The notes beneath the pieces are model-generated. The model saw only the letters and a program-made list of their open reading frames with translations. It made no database searches and was not told where the DNA came from. From contig NW_026570315.1 of NCBI RefSeq assembly GCF_019649055.1, forward strand, positions 62,001-126,000: a DNA stretch of 64,000 nucleotides, given 5' to 3'. The translations under genes were made by a program, and so were the position numbers. Positions within the stretch are counted from its first letter, which is position 1, and every line of letters starts with the position of its first letter. This stretch comes from Paramacrobiotus metropolitanus (lineage: Eukaryota > Tardigrada > Eutardigrada > Parachela > Macrobiotidae). Shown one piece after another: positions 1-12,295 of the stretch.

Positions 1-1338
1 GTCGCACTAGGTTGCCGTTTGGCTCGTTAGGCTTCCTGGGCTTTTTCTCTTACAGGCAGGCAGAGGCCGTTTCTTTTCACTTTCACAGTCCGCTACCGCT
101 TGTTTGATTAGGGTGCGGGGGACACTTTTCGGGCACCATATGGGCTTTCAGGAACAGCTAAAACCTGCGATGCAAAAGACAGGAGCGTACCCAGTGCTGC
201 TCATTATTGTGCTGCACGGCATTCTTGATGGCTTTCTCGAAAGATGCTGCCGGAGCCCGACGGACGCGATGTGGTACCCAGCGGGTAGTTCGCTCCTTCA
301 ATAGCGTTGGTCGACGTGCAGCCTATCGACGGCAGGGTTAACAGTCATCGGCGCAGAAGGGGCTGGAGCAGGAGGCTGTTGGGTTGAAACGGGATCAATT
401 GAGGTTTTTGCGACAGGGTTCTGGGACACAAGCGTCTGTTAGTTCCCCATCCCTGTAACAAATTTACCGCAGCCAGAACAGGAGTACTGAGGCTTACTGT
501 TAACGGTAGCTAGGGAACAGTTGCAGTAAAACGAAATGAGTTGGAGACTTACAGGTACTCCGCTGGTGATTCGCTGGATGTCTACGGGACAGCTGCCACC
601 ACACAGCCTCTGGAGAACATCAATCTACCAGACTAAGGTCCCGTAGCCACCCTTCGTACTGAATAACGGAAAATTTGTCATCCAGGGGCAATAATAATCG
701 GCCCAGTAAAAAACCAAAAATCCAAAAGAAGTTAAATTCGGTAGTTAAATTTCCTGTGCATTCCATAAGTTGAATAAATTGAATCTCATGAAAAACTCCT
801 TATAGCTGTGTTCAAGCCTGATGTGGGCATTGGTTTCATTACGCGCGCATTCATGAAAGCGTAAGCTTGTTCGGTTAATTGTTGCTTAAAGTTTTCTTGC
901 TGTGCCGCCATAGCCATGGGTTTCGGTGTGACGGAGAATCTTGAGCTCAGATCGGAGCTAACCAATCTCCATTTCCATGGCGTGAAATGTCTCCTCCAGC
1001 CGTTGGTTATCACTGCGGTTAGTGTCGACCGGGCTCAACATAAATTGTAATTTCACCAGCCTTGTTGGGTTGGAAGCCTGAAAGTTTATAGTCTCTGCTC
1101 TACTTCCCGATGCAGATTGGCAACTGCAATGCGCGACTTCTCCAGCGTGTCTTGTTCCAGCCGGTGTAACTCGTTCAGGTCCCAAAGGCAGAGGTGGTCG
1201 ACTGCATGTAGTTGAAACTCAAGCTGGTCGTTCTGACGTACCATATCACTGATCGCGATATTATCTCTCTGGAGAGCTGCCGTCAACTTCCATCGTTCTA
1301 TTCGGCGTGTTGCTCGCTTGTAATCCAATATATTCTTA
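1..1338 (-). pseudogene. degraded coiled-coil coding remnant, possibly gag-like
   Basis: I do not recognise a family. The minus strand between about 1338 and 786 reads as a charged, heptad-rich polypeptide (for example RRIERWKLTAALQRDN and NELHRLEQDTLEKSR) in several frames with stops. Further along the same strand (about 490-300) there is a CSGCGKF pair of cysteines and a Pro/Ala-rich stretch. Coiled coil followed by a Cys pair and low-complexity sequence resembles the gag-like ORFs at 42 and 54 kb, so a decayed retroelement gag is my inference. The upstream side of the reading is cut by a Helitron end at 1339. It could equally be an exon of an unknown gene. Confidence 0.25.
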
Positions 1339-1365
1339 CTAGCTGACCCCGCGCAAATTGCGCGG
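1339..1365 (-). mobile_element. Helitron 3' terminus
   Basis: Read on the minus strand, a GC-rich hairpin (CCGCGCAA/TTGCGCGG, 8-bp stem, 1349-1365) is followed 6 nt later by CTAG and then T. That is the canonical Helitron 3' end: a hairpin just before CTRR, inserted between A and T. The element body would extend rightwards from 1365. No Rep/helicase ORF and no clear 5' TC end were found, so it is probably a short non-autonomous copy. Confidence 0.55.
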
Positions 1366-2137
1366 AATAATAAAAGAAGAAAAATGCAATGCAAAAAAAA
1401 TATTGTTCTCAACTGCTTCTGTAGATCTAAGTCGTTTTATGAGGAAAAATCATAGATTTATAATATTACTGGACTGCCAGGACAAGCGCTGACATGAGCA
1501 TACGAAATTTTCAAACTTTCTTTCCGGAAGTGGGCCGGTTCTCGGTTTGGCTCTTCAGCACGAATCCTTCGCACCATTCCAGTAAATAATATTTAATACC
1601 ATTAGAAATGTTATTTACCCAGTTGCAAAACATTTGCTTTGTAATTCAAATTTTAAATACAAATAATGCAACCTGCTCATTTTTACTATCGCGAATCGCG
1701 AGTTCCAATGTACCAGTAGCCTTGCAGTTGCAGACCTGCAGTCTCGAAGTTTACTCGCACTGATTGAAAATGAACCAAACACTCCGGCTTGACAAACAAA
1801 AATTATCAAAAATTATCCGATTTCCAATTGGTTTTCTGTTGCTTTGTATCCCCTACGCAATCAGTTGTAAATTACTTTTTACAGAAACTAAATAGCAATT
1901 TTAAAACATTGTAGTCGGCATCAGCGCTGACCGTACTGAGTGGCGTGTGCGTTTCTTCGACGCCTGGGCTTCAACGGATCCTCCATGGTTCAACTCGCTC
2001 GTCGCATCTGGATAAAGCACCTGCGCTCTGTTCCTCATTCAACTACGGATACGGCCCAACGATACGGATCTTGTTGTCTACAGCGTTTAATCTGCGTGCT
2101 TTATACGCGTTTTACGTTTATGTCAATGCTTAGCCAT
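1366..2137. other. no gene seen
   Basis: Apart from the likely body of the Helitron-type copy ending at 1339, I see no credible coding sequence or structured repeat here. Confidence 0.4.
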
Positions 2138-2559
2138 TAACTGTATTGCGGTGACTCTCTGATCGCTACATCGCAGCCTCGCAGAACGGTCCAAAAGCCA
2201 TAGAAATGGCAAGCGGTCTGAATCAGACCCATTCTTCCCTGCAAACCGTCTTCTGCGGCGATCCTGCAGCATGGTCCAAATCGCCTTTTTCTACCGGTAG
2301 GCATTTGTGTCCTGCAGCTCCCTTCTCCCTTTCAAAAAAGTCACAGAGAAGGGCAGGCCAGCTACCCTTTGCTCTACACGCGCTTTTAGCGGTTATTGTA
2401 CATCAAATCTGTTGGTGCTGATGTGCTAAACGCCTGCCATGTACTTTGTATATTCGCAAGCTTCTTTCAAAACGCAGCCTTTTAGGATCAGCCGGCAGAT
2501 AGCTGAGATGTAGCGGTATGCTGAGATGTAGCGATCTGAGAGTCACCGCAATACAGTTA
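2138..2559. mobile_element. inverted-repeat element (MITE-like)
   Basis: Two 35-bp arms, 2138-2172 and 2525-2559, are reverse complements with one mismatch and begin TAACTGTATTGCGGTGACTC. They enclose about 350 bp with no plausible transposase. Just inside the right arm the word GCTGAGATGTAGCG is directly duplicated. The outer bases are TTA/TAA-like, which would suit a Harbinger-type target site, but I cannot prove a duplication. Confidence 0.55.
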
Positions 2560-4020
2560 TTGTCTAGTGTGCCAGTGCATGGGTCTATTAATGCTTGCAA
2601 TTCTGAGCTGTGTTGTATCATATGCGTTCTGTAGCGGAGTTTGGTAATAAGCGTGTGTTGTGTTCGGCCAGGTTTAAATTCCCATGCTGTGTTTGCAAAA
2701 CACAGCAGGGTAATGGGTTACCTGCTACCGAGATAAAACTATTAAACTGTTAGTAATATTTCGTTTATAGCTTGTTTAGTGGAAAATATAAAGCAGTTGC
2801 CTTTGACTTGCTTCCTGCGCCGCGAGCTCCGCTCGCGCCGCAGCTCGGCGTCGCCTGCGCCTCCGCCTTCTGTGAAAAACTGACGAAATTTTTTGGAGTT
2901 TCGCATATTTTTCGTTTTTATCAGTGGAGCATTCCACCTTGGATGGCGCGCCTAACGACCGTTAAGCAATCACTAATACTAGTATAGGTCTCAGCAGCCC
3001 TAAGGGCAAGCAAGCGAGCGACCTGTAGACATTTGTTGAAGTTATTACACAAATAGTATGAAAGATCGATCCCATATTGCAGCTATGTGCAGGGGAGTAG
3101 GAGTTCAAACACCTAGTATATTTTTTGCTTAAATCGAAAACAAAACAAAAGTTTTGTGCAGAAGCAACGTGCAGAAATAAAGGTTTATTAATTTCTAAAC
3201 CTAGTAACACTGTTTGATATGGGATGACATTGTAGAATGTTTGACAATCGGCAACACCTTGCGTTCACATGATCTAAACGACAAAACATTTTCAGTTTAA
3301 ACATTAGACGGAACAGTGTCCAAAACACTGAGCATTACCATTGTATAATTATTCCTAACGGCACTTAAATGTATTTTGTAGTGTTGGTGCAAGTAAGGAC
3401 CACAAAATTATTTTCTTAAAGAGTAACAATTTCCTGTGGTACATAATAATAGTGCGGCAAAATTTAATACGACTGCAACCCTTTTATTTGTGCAAAATTT
3501 TATTACTGCACCGATATAATAGGGGTATACCGTCAGCATTAAATTCTTTGTTTTATTCGAAAACTAAGTTCTATCGATAAACATATTTATTTATTGTTTT
3601 CTTCGTTTTTAATTTTCAACTTTTCTCGATAAAACAATCAGCAGGATATCACGGATGACTAAGAATCCTGATGCCACCCCCAAAGTGGAGAATGCTGAAA
3701 GGGGGGAAAAGATTTGTAAAATTGTTGTACATAATATAGAATGACGCAAATGTCATAATTAGGCGTTTCATCAAACAATCGTAACTACTACCACGACGTC
3801 ACTGTTGCGATGCCAGCTGAGGAAAAAAAGCCTCAACTTCCGCAAGGATATAAATTATGCAACTGGGAAGCACTGCTGTATCTGTACTGTCTAGTCAACT
3901 TGGCATTTTTTCAAATGGCGAGATGCATCCGATTTAATAGTATGTATTAAATTTAGTGTACGAAATGGTGCTGCCAAGCGAGTCAACAAAAAAATTTCTG
4001 ATTGTGACGTATCTTGAAAA
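2560..4020. other. no gene seen
   Basis: Mixed-composition intergenic DNA with only short, compositionally unconvincing ORFs. There is a small GC-rich patch near 2815-2875. Nothing else can be supported. Confidence 0.4.
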
Positions 4021-6530
4021 AATCAATGTTATTTCATGATATTCCAAAATATTTGAAAATATATTGAGAAATAATTAAAAATAAATAGAAATACTTAGAA
4101 ATGTGTAGAAATATTAGGAACAATTTGGAATATTTAAAAATGTTTGAAAATCTGTGTAGACATATTTAAAACTATTTAAAAGTTTTTTAAAAATCTCTAA
4201 AAACTTTTAAATATACAGGGGTGCTACGTCAAGTTGGGACACTTTTGTAAAACAACTGCCAAAAATTCCTATACGTTATTTTGGTTTTGTATTTAGACTT
4301 TTCCCATGCAACTTTTTATTGCAAATCCAGAAAAACTAAAACCGGCGCCATTCCAGCTGTCAGTTGCGGGCCGAGCGTTGATTTAGGGGAAGGGGTAGTA
4401 GTCCTTTTTGGACTGCTTATATCTGCCCATCTAACAAATTCGCCAATCGATATTTTTGCGTGAACTTTTCTGCAAACTGTTGAGTGACCCAAAGAGCATT
4501 TGTCACGGGCCAGGACAAAAATCTTTCGCGTTCAGTGTTTGTCTTAGCGCTGCAACAAGGGGTATGTCCCATAGACTTGTATGTTAAAAAAGGCCTACCG
4601 AGAATTGTGGTTGCCTAGCGCATAAATAGAGATAACCTAAATCTAATACTTTTCGTGAACAAGTTGTAGGTCCTGTTAGTTGATTTTGATGTGCCGCGAA
4701 ATACATGCCTCATAGGCGGGGAGGTGTAAGTGCAAGAAGAGCGGCAGAAAAAACCAGCAAAGCTGTAGGAACAAAAAGTCATGGTGGCTGTTGGAGTTTG
4801 TTGGAGCAGAGTGTCTTCCGCTTCATATATGGATTGTAAACCTGAAGCTGACGCTTAGTGCTTTGGGAACGAGATTTCATCAGAAACGGCTTTCTCTGGC
4901 ATTCTGCGGCTGCGCGGCAAGCTGGCAAATAAGGTCACCCTTCACTTTTACAGTGCTCGCAGAAGTACTGCAAAGGTCATAGAGGCTTGACTGAAATCGA
5001 CTGTTGTCAAGCACCTCCTACAAGAGAACTGGATGATAAATAACTGTGGTTTATCACCTTAGGACTACGGCCTCAACAGGATTTTAAAAAAATTAATGGG
5101 TGTGGGGAAAGCTGGCACTCCATACGGGTTTAGCGGTTTTTTTTAGCTGGTCTACTTAAATTTTCCCCTCACTGGGGCTTGAAGCATGCTCTAAATGTAG
5201 AGATCTCAGGTTTAAAAGATGCCTGATCCTTCGGCAGTCAAGTAAAAAATAATTATTTATTTATTTAATGACGGCAGACATGTAGTAATATTTATAAAAA
5301 ACTGTCCCAACTTGGCGTAGCACCCCTGTAGTTAAAAATATTCAGAAAAAGATAAAAAAATATTCTAAAAAATTAAAAAATATTCAGAATTATAATCAGA
5401 AGTATTTATAAATACTTTTAAATATGTACATTTATAAACACTAATAAATATGTTTAAGTATGTGTATTATATTTTAATAATATTTGTTATACTTAGAAGT
5501 GGAAATACTTGCAAATACGTACAGAGAAATATTTTCAGACATATTTCTAGAAACAATTGAAAATATATATCAAAATATCAGAAATCTTTGGAAATATAAT
5601 TGGAAATGCTTTAGAAAATATTCTAGAAGTACTTGTATATTTTAGGATTTATTTTTATAAGATATTTTAGAAGTGTTTTGAAACAACAGAGAAATTTCAA
5701 GTAGACTTTCAAATATTTAATTTGTTCTTCTTATCTTATAATTAATTCAATCTATTTAATTTTTTTAGATATTAAATATTTTCAAAATATTTATGAAGTA
5801 CATAAAAAATTATTTGGAAATATTTCTAGAAACACAAGAACATTTAAAAAAATTGTAAAATCTATTTTCTTTTCATCATTTCATAATTAATTTTAATGAT
5901 CTGCTTTTTTAAATATTTACTATATTTAGAATTATTCACGAATATTTTTAAAAATATTTGGAAAGATATTTTGAAAAATTCAAAAATAAGGAAGACAAGG
6001 AAAGATTCAACTGATTTTCATAATATAATAATTAGTTAAATTTATTTAACCTATTTTTAAATGTATAATATTTTTTGAAATATTCGGATTTTTTAAAATA
6101 TATCTAATAATATTTAGAAATAAATAGGAACATTGGAAAGCTTTAGCAATAAATTTTGAAATATTTAAAATAATTTAGCGGATCTTAAAATTTTCCAAGT
6201 TTTTAAAAAAAATTTTAGTTATATTCAGAAATATATATTTAAAGAAACTCTTAGAAATATTGAGAAATATAGAAAGAAATACTTTGACAAGTATTTTGAA
6301 ATAATGACGAGTAATTAGGAAGATTTAGAAACATTCATTTATTTTCAAATTTTTTAAGATTTTGGTTGTTTTTAAAACTAATTAGAACAACAAAATCAAG
6401 CCCTTTGTAAAAAATACTCGATAAATCATTTAAAATATTTCTTAAGCACTGCTTGAAATAATTCAAATGAGTTACACAAAGCAGGTCAAAAAATTATTTC
6501 AAAATGTTTTAAAAGTATTACTTTTTTGTA
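4021..6530. repeat. AT-rich degenerate array of AAATATTTAGAAAT-like words
   Basis: From about 4021 to 4213, and again from 5331 to 6530, the sequence is a run of variants of GAAATATTTAGAAATATTT with no reading frame. The two halves are one array split by the Tc1/mariner-type element at 4216-5328. It looks like a decayed minisatellite or A/T-rich satellite. Confidence 0.6.
4216..5328. mobile_element. non-autonomous Tc1/mariner-type element, 1.1 kb
   Basis: The ends are inverted repeats starting CAGGGGTGCTACG, matching over about 31 bp with two mismatches (left from 4216, right ending 5328). Both ends are flanked by TA (4214-4215 and 5329-5330), the target-site duplication of Tc1/mariner/pogo elements. 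No DDE/D transposase can be read inside, so it is a deletion derivative or long MITE. It sits inside the AT-rich array and so postdates it. Confidence 0.85.
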
Positions 6531-6592
6531 AAAGCAGCATAATAAAACCCTAGAGTATCCTTTCTATACACCAAAACTCTTTTAAAAACAAA

Positions 6593-6872
6593 CCCGGATA
6601 CTTCGGTTAGACTCGCCAAATTAAACTACACCAAAAAAGAGCGAAAACCTGGTGGCGACCTCGGGGAACCCGAGACCTCGAACCCGGGTACCTCGGTTAG
6701 ACTCGCCACATCAAACTGTACCAGAAAAGTGCCAAATCCTGGTGGCGACCTCGGGGACCCAGCGACCTCGAACCCGGGTTCCTGGGTTCCTCAATGCCAT
6801 TCGACTCAGCGTGTCGAGTTGTGTAGGTTAGCAGCAAAAACTCAGTGGCGGACCCAGGAACCCGGGTTCGAG
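6593..6872. repeat. 90-bp tandem repeat, two full units plus partial
   Basis: Units start at 6593, 6683 and 6773, exactly 90 bp apart, each opening with CCCGGRTACYTCGG. The third unit is partial and then runs into related sequence in the opposite orientation (CCCGGGTTCGAGGTCTCCG near 6860). On the minus strand the units contain GGGTTCGAGGTC, which resembles a tRNA B-box, so a tRNA-derived origin is possible. Confidence 0.75.
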
Positions 6873-7402
6873 GTCTCCGTGTCACAGAAAACTCAAATCT
6901 CATCTATAATAACGCAAGCTCGCTTCGCTCGCTTGCTTGATAAAAAAATTTTGTTTTTACTCGTAGGTCTGCTGCAGTTAGTACACATTACCCAACATAA
7001 GCGCTTGTGGGATATGCAGCTGCCAGCTTGCTGTACGTAAACCTTAAAGTTCTAAACATGAAATTCACCACCAACACTAAACATGCAATATTACCTTTCT
7101 TGGACATTATTTTCCACAGAAAACAAATTAACTCGCAACTTGCGATGCGCAAGTCGTCGCAAATTTCTGTCTGCAGCGGCATATCAGTACCAATGGCAAC
7201 CGCCCGTGGAAACATTGCAACTTTAAACTGGTCAAACCCTGCGAACGACAGCTCTTTGAGAAACAGTTTTGAGCATTTCCTTACTCGCAGAATTTGTTAG
7301 GTCTTCAGTCTTTCTTTCCTAAGAACTTACTTTTTCTGAAGCCATTTGTTGATAAAAAATAATTTCATTCAAAAACCAAGATTAAGTTCTCGAGTCATAA
7401 CC

Positions 7403-7576
7403 ACGTATGATGATAGATGATCATTCTTTCGCCCGGCGCACCACCCCTAGGGTGCGCACAGGGCGCTGCTGTCCATCTGCTTAATATAGGATGGCGGTAC
7501 TGCCCCAACCACTAGGCCTCAGCTCGCCAGTCGGCCCTTGCCCAATGCCCGTATCACTTTGTATGCTAAAATTTTA
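7403..7576 (-). repeat. SINE-like dispersed repeat, copy 1
   Basis: About 174 bp that reappears, reverse-complemented and at high identity, at 38151-38321. On the minus strand it contains GAGGCCTAGTGGTTGGGGCA, close to a tRNA A-box, so a tRNA-derived SINE is the simplest reading. The pair could instead be inverted termini of a 31 kb unit; see findings. Confidence 0.6.
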
Positions 7577-7785
7577 GCAGCTGTGTGTATGTATGTGTGA
7601 ATGCAAACTGTTATTATTATTATGACAGTACGGCGGCCGGTTACATACGTACTTCATCTCTTTGCTGGATGCAACTGTACGACTATGATATGCAAACTTA
7701 TGAGTAACTAATTCATAAAAATAGTTACAACAATCTATTGTAATAATACTCAATAAATCTTATTATCATTCATAGGATGTACTGA

Positions 7786-7835
7786 TATATCGCAATGTAT
7801 GATTACTGTATATATCGCAATGTATGATTACTGTA
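7786..7835. repeat. perfect 25-bp tandem duplication
   Basis: Positions 7786-7810 and 7811-7835 are identical 25-mers beginning TATATCGCAATGTATG. No gene is associated. Confidence 0.85.
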
Positions 7836-7957
7836 CAATATATCTTATCATTGATGGTCCGTAGTTTATCTACTAGCTGTCCATGGTTAATATTAATAAT
7901 TGCACTCTACTCCAAGCATGAGTGTCAGAAGTGAATGACCTGGTGCTGCTGCTGCTG

Positions 7958-8095
7958 CATCTCGGTGATGACACGGACATGCTGCGCGAGAAAGAACGCG
8001 GGCGTGCAAAGTCGCAGCTGCTGGTGCATCTCGGTGATGACACGGACATGCTGCGCGAGAAAGAACGCGGGCGTGCAAAGTCGCAGCTGCTGGTG
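7958..8095 (+). repeat. perfect 69-bp tandem duplication inside a short ORF
   Basis: Positions 7958-8026 and 8027-8095 are identical. The unit is 69 bp (23 codons), so the plus-strand ORF at 7922-8200 stays open and gains a repeated HLGDDTDMLREKERGRAKSQ segment. Several other frames also stay open, as expected for an in-phase duplication. I do not recognise the peptide, and the coding status is doubtful. Absence of any divergence means a very recent event or an assembly artefact. Confidence 0.8.
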
Positions 8096-8534
8096 TGGAT
8101 GCATTCGCCATTTAGTCGGTGCATATTTGATCTTCCTTTGCATTGCATTGCAGCGCAGTGGTTAATAAAATTTTGCATGAATGAAAAAAGTAGAAAATAG
8201 CCATTTGGCCTGCGTTCCCATGGGTGTTATCAGCGCAATGAAGCGTAAACAATGCATTGCTCTATATGAGTAGAACTGTTGCTTGCTGCGGTAATGGTAT
8301 CGTTTAAATTCTCCTGATAATTTTTTTCTCTGTCAGAAATCGTAACTCGGACAGTGAGAGCCAGCTTGATTAGGTAAGATGGAAGATCGCGCCCAGCTAA
8401 CTCAGTCATGACTCATCTCATCATCTGATTATTATTGAGTATTCAGTTCTAAAAGTAAAATTATTCACCGCATTTGTCAGCTGTTCTTTTTCATGTGCAT
8501 TCATAATAATTGTCCACAGTTTTAAGTATTTAAT

Positions 8535-11500
8535 GTGAATTGCCGTACGAACATTATGATGGCAATGATTTTGAGGATCGTCAGCGCTGCGGTTTTAATG
8601 ACTGTAATTGCTGTCTGCAGCGTAGCTTACGGCCAGTATTATCCCATTGTCGCTACCAACACCGCCGCCGCCAATTGTCCGTACTTCTGCACCTGCAAAC
8701 CTACTATCTGGCAGTGTGCGAGTAGCAGTTCGATGACCTGGCCGCTGGATAGTCAACCGCATGTCGTTGTGAGAGTTGTGAAGATGTTGGACATGACGGG
8801 ATCGGATGTGAATGTTCTCCCGAATTGGCCGCCTACCCATAATTTCTCGGATTTGCAGCTAATCTTCCTGGTCAACGCGATCTTTGACGGTTACCAATGC
8901 CGTGAGCTGGAATGCTTGGAGAAACTCGGTTTAAAGATTATCGCTCCCCGATGTGGCAAAGGTCAGTGTATTTACCAGCAAATATTGAGGTAATTGTTAG
9001 GAATTCATATTTATAGATAATATAGATAATTAATTCATATTTGTAGATAAACGTAATGGCTGCGCGTATCTCCCGTGCTGTCCTTGGTCCACCAGCAGCT
9101 TTCCTCCCACCGGGTTTCCAACGCTTCGGCCACTTCCGTACCCGCCCGGGGCTTTTACTACCACAGCTACTGGTAAGGAGAAGCACACTCGTGCATTGTT
9201 ATAGGGGTTCTGGTAGCAGCTACAATAAAACGGCCGTTATTTATTGCCGTCATTATTGTGTGTAGTTGTCCCAAGCACCAGTACCACTACCACTACCAAC
9301 ACCACCACCACCACCATAAAAACAACGGCTGCGGCAACCACGAAAACTGAGCACGAGTCCGTAGCGCCACCCACCGCAGTATTCAGAACAATTAAGCAAG
9401 AGACCAATAGCAACAGCAGCAGCAGCAGCAGCATTAGAAGCAATAGTGGTGGCACATCAGAGTCAGCATTTATGTCTTATATTGTTTCTCCTCATAATAC
9501 TTCCAACTTTTCTGTTCATACATCTTTTGCTTCCCTTTACTCAACTCCTATTATATCATCAACATTAAAAGCAAAGTTTTCTACTACTTCCATCCCATCT
9601 GACTTGATTGTCCGTTCTTTCACCACCATCACCACCACCACCACCACAAAGTCCGGTGGACAGTGAATTATATCGCCAGCAATATGAGCAGCAGCACCAG
9701 CACCAGCAGTGCGGCGCCTACCACTGCCAAATATCAGTCGATGTACAATTATAACACCGCATACATGTATACGCAAGTAACCGAACAGTTGAGAATGAAG
9801 GTGGTGATCCGCCGGAGATCGGCAGCAGCAGCCAATCTGATTCAGTATCACCAGAAAATACATCTCAGTTGTTAAACAACACCTTGTCCACCACGACGGC
9901 CATTGCCACCGCTGTATTCGGCGATGAATTAGCATCGGTTACGGCGACGGCGACCAGCTTGACCATCTCAGCGACAGCAGCAATAACAACAACAACAATT
10001 TTGCTCCAAAATACCACTTCTGCTGCAGCGTCCATTTTATTAAGCCCAAATGGTACTGGTGGTGTTGTGGTATTCACCCATGCGACTCAAAATGGCAGCA
10101 CCGCAATCGTTAGTACGGCTGTACCATCGTCGTCGACGAGGATGAGTACGGCGGCGATGACGACGACAACCATGGCGTCGACGACGGCGACGTATCAAGA
10201 GGACCCTGTCGGCACAACAGAAATGCTCTTAATTAGTGCCGACGCCAGTATTGCTAACGTGTCCGGTCCAGCGCGCAACAAATCTGACAGCTTGCACGAT
10301 TTAGAGGATGATGTTGTTGCTGTTAATTCAACTGCTCAGCAGCATCCGCCATGCCAACCATGTCCGCCATGTTTTTTAGGTCGTAGTTGGGACAATGATG
10401 ACGCCGACAACAACTTCAACAACAACAATAGCAGCAGTGCACCATTTCTGGATACCAGCGGCATAATTGGAGTCGCTGTGGGAATTGTCCTGATCGTCCT
10501 GGCTATCCTGGGATGTGCAGCATCCCGTTACAATGTATTTCAACGCTGCATAGCACGGTTGCACGCATAAAGGACTGGTGATCCTTTTGCGGTTCGAATT
10601 CCCAGGAACCCATCCGCTCCGCCACATCCTTTGGGCGGGGGGCCTGGCAACGGTCGCCGACCTCATCGGTCACCAGGATCATCCACATTCTTGGGATTTC
10701 TCAACTCCAACGCTACCCTACGAGGCCCATGGCCACCGGGATCCGCTGCACCAACATCAGCTCCACCTCAACATCCAGCGCGTCCAAATACTGGAAAGTA
10801 TGTGCGCGTACATCTGTGGCACACCTCCCATGCTTTTGTGTTGCACGCTCGTTCACCTGATTAATTGTAAGCGGCGTTTGCAGACGTGACGGGGTCTGAC
10901 CTTAACACTGCCGACAACAGTCAGGCGTGGGAAAATGTGAATCTGCAGCACTTGGACAACAGTATCAATCGCCTAGGTGAAAAAGTCCAGTATCAATCGC
11001 CTAGGTGAAAAAGTCAGCGCCATGCAGGCAGTGTTGTCTCGCGGAGAGCAGCAGCAGCAGCAGCAGCTGCCGGGAAATTTCTCTCTGGAAAATGCTTCTG
11101 AAAGCAGTCCACCGTCGGATTCCTCTTATCACAGCGCCATTGACCCCGAGCGATACAACAACACAGGTATGTACAAAGTGTTACTGGTGTGATTATGTTC
11201 TATTAGTTAGTGGTCTTATCTGTTTATGTGGTAATATCTTAGAACAGGAAGCCGTTAACGACAGCATGGCTCATTTTGTGGAGAATATGGATGAACGAAC
11301 CAGAAGGCTGTCTGCTCTGTGGAGCCGGAGCGCAACCGACCCTGCCTTTCCCGCGCAAATGGCCGCCTTTTCGACTAGTATCCTGTATGACACTGTTGCA
11401 ATTGGACCGGAAGGTGAGCGTCATATGGTAGATGGAATTCGAGCGTGGCGTGAAATGGGCTTGCAAGTTCGGGCACAGGGCGGTCCAAGCGATGAATTTG

Positions 11501-11568
11501 AAGCGGAGCGGGAAGAATTCAAACGCCGCCGCGAGCGTGTGAAGGAACTTCGCCGCCAGAAACAGTAA
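8535..11568 (+). CDS. multi-exon single-pass membrane protein with mucin-like ectodomain
   Basis: Exon 1 (8535-8961) encodes an N-terminal hydrophobic signal peptide, then a Cys cluster (NCPYFCTCKPTIWQC) like an LRR N-terminal cap. A donor at 8962 (AAAG/GTCAGT) joins in phase to an acceptor at 9265. The next coding block (9266-9666, then about 9755-10570 in another frame) is extremely Thr/Ser-rich and ends in a membrane segment (IIGVAVGIVLIVLAILG). A Pro-rich cytoplasmic exon runs 10606-10797 (donor GTATGTG), followed by about 10884-11166 (donor GTATGTAC) and a last charged exon from about 11236 to 11568. Not all exon phases close, partly because of a 28-bp duplication at 10960. This is an ordinary animal-type gene; no function is assigned. 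Confidence 0.6.
10960..11015 (+). repeat. 28-bp tandem duplication that breaks an exon
   Basis: 10960-10987 and 10988-11015 are identical. Because 28 is not a multiple of three, the second copy shifts the frame of the cytoplasmic-tail exon and brings in a stop. It may be a recent mutation or an assembly error. Confidence 0.85.
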
Positions 11569-11950
11569 CTTCAACATTAGCTGCCTTGTGAAGGTAGGTT
11601 TTTTCTACACTACATTACATTGTACATACTCACATATTTGGTTGTTGTAATACTAAACTGAGGTTTTTTAGGTATACTGGAATTTTATTAGTTTATTCTT
11701 GCGTTATACGTTTGCGTATAATTGCGTTATTGTTATCTTTATTAACTTACGTTGCACATAATAACGTTTCCAGAATTCGCAAATTTGTACGGTTGCTTTT
11801 TATTTCTTGGAAGTTGGTTGTTTCATCGGATGTCGGATGAACAAAACATTTCTTTCGTTGATAAGAAAAGCCAGTTGGCCAACTAAATTTCCACGCACAT
11901 ACCCGGTTCGAATTCGATAGATTAGGACTGCATTTATCGTTGCATTTTTC
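11569..11950. other. spacer between host-type gene and viral-type element
   Basis: AT-rich, no ORF. This is where the left end of the Polinton-type element should lie, but I could not find a terminal inverted repeat matching the right side (31.1-31.8 kb). Confidence 0.35.
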
Positions 11951-12295
11951 TTACACTCGCTTGCAAACAAATGTATTAGCCTGACATGCTAAGCAGATCA
12001 TGCATAATTTTCCGCTCTTTCGGACAATTACAGTCGAGCAGCTTCTACAATGCGGACACTGAACAAATTGATTGAAGTAGTTTTTTATAAGTTGGAAGGT
12101 ATGCCGGAGATTAAAGTGGCGGTACAGTTCCAAGTAGGTGTACTTCTGATATACATCATTTGAAAATCCTCGCGGTAAATCCACCTCTGTTCCGGTGCGT
12201 TTAATGGCTGTCGTTCGCAAAGCGCTTTGAAAATATGCGTCTAGAGGAATGAGGCTTTGTTCCATGAGGTTTTGGAACTGGTAAAAGTTCACCAC
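11951..12295 (-). CDS. eIF2-beta/eIF5-like zinc-ribbon protein of the viral-type element
   Basis: This 114-aa ORF ends in a zinc ribbon with Cys80, Cys83, Cys101 and Cys104, spacing C-x2-C-x17-C-x2-C. The ribbon is preceded by IKNYFNQFVQCPHCRS. Spacing and flanks match the C-terminal zinc domain of eIF2-beta and eIF5, where the segment before the first Cys pair reads YI-x-YV-x-C. The N-terminal 60 residues are not recognisably eIF2-beta, and the K-box region is absent. Viruses such as marseilleviruses carry translation-factor homologues, and a role in the host translation step is inference here. A generic zinc ribbon is the alternative. It lies next to the dsRNA-binding gene on the same strand. 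The ORF is intact. Confidence 0.5.
   Translation of the reverse strand: MVNFYQFQNLMEQSLIPLDAYFQSALRTTAIKRTGTEVDLPRGFSNDVYQKYTYLELYRHFNLRHTFQLIKNYFNQFVQCPHCRSCSTVIVRKSGKLCMICLACQANTFVCKRV

Noticed and set aside
7866-7895. Second Helitron end at ACTAGCTGTCCATGG
   Set aside because: It shares ACTAGCTG-CC with the 1339 terminus but lacks the GC-rich hairpin at the required distance.
7958-8095. CRISPR-like repeat
   Set aside because: It is two directly abutting identical units with no spacers, in eukaryotic DNA.
9237-9455. Long hydrophobic minus-strand ORF (Leu/Val-rich)
   Set aside because: It is the antisense shadow of the Thr-rich ACC repeats of the mucin-like exon.
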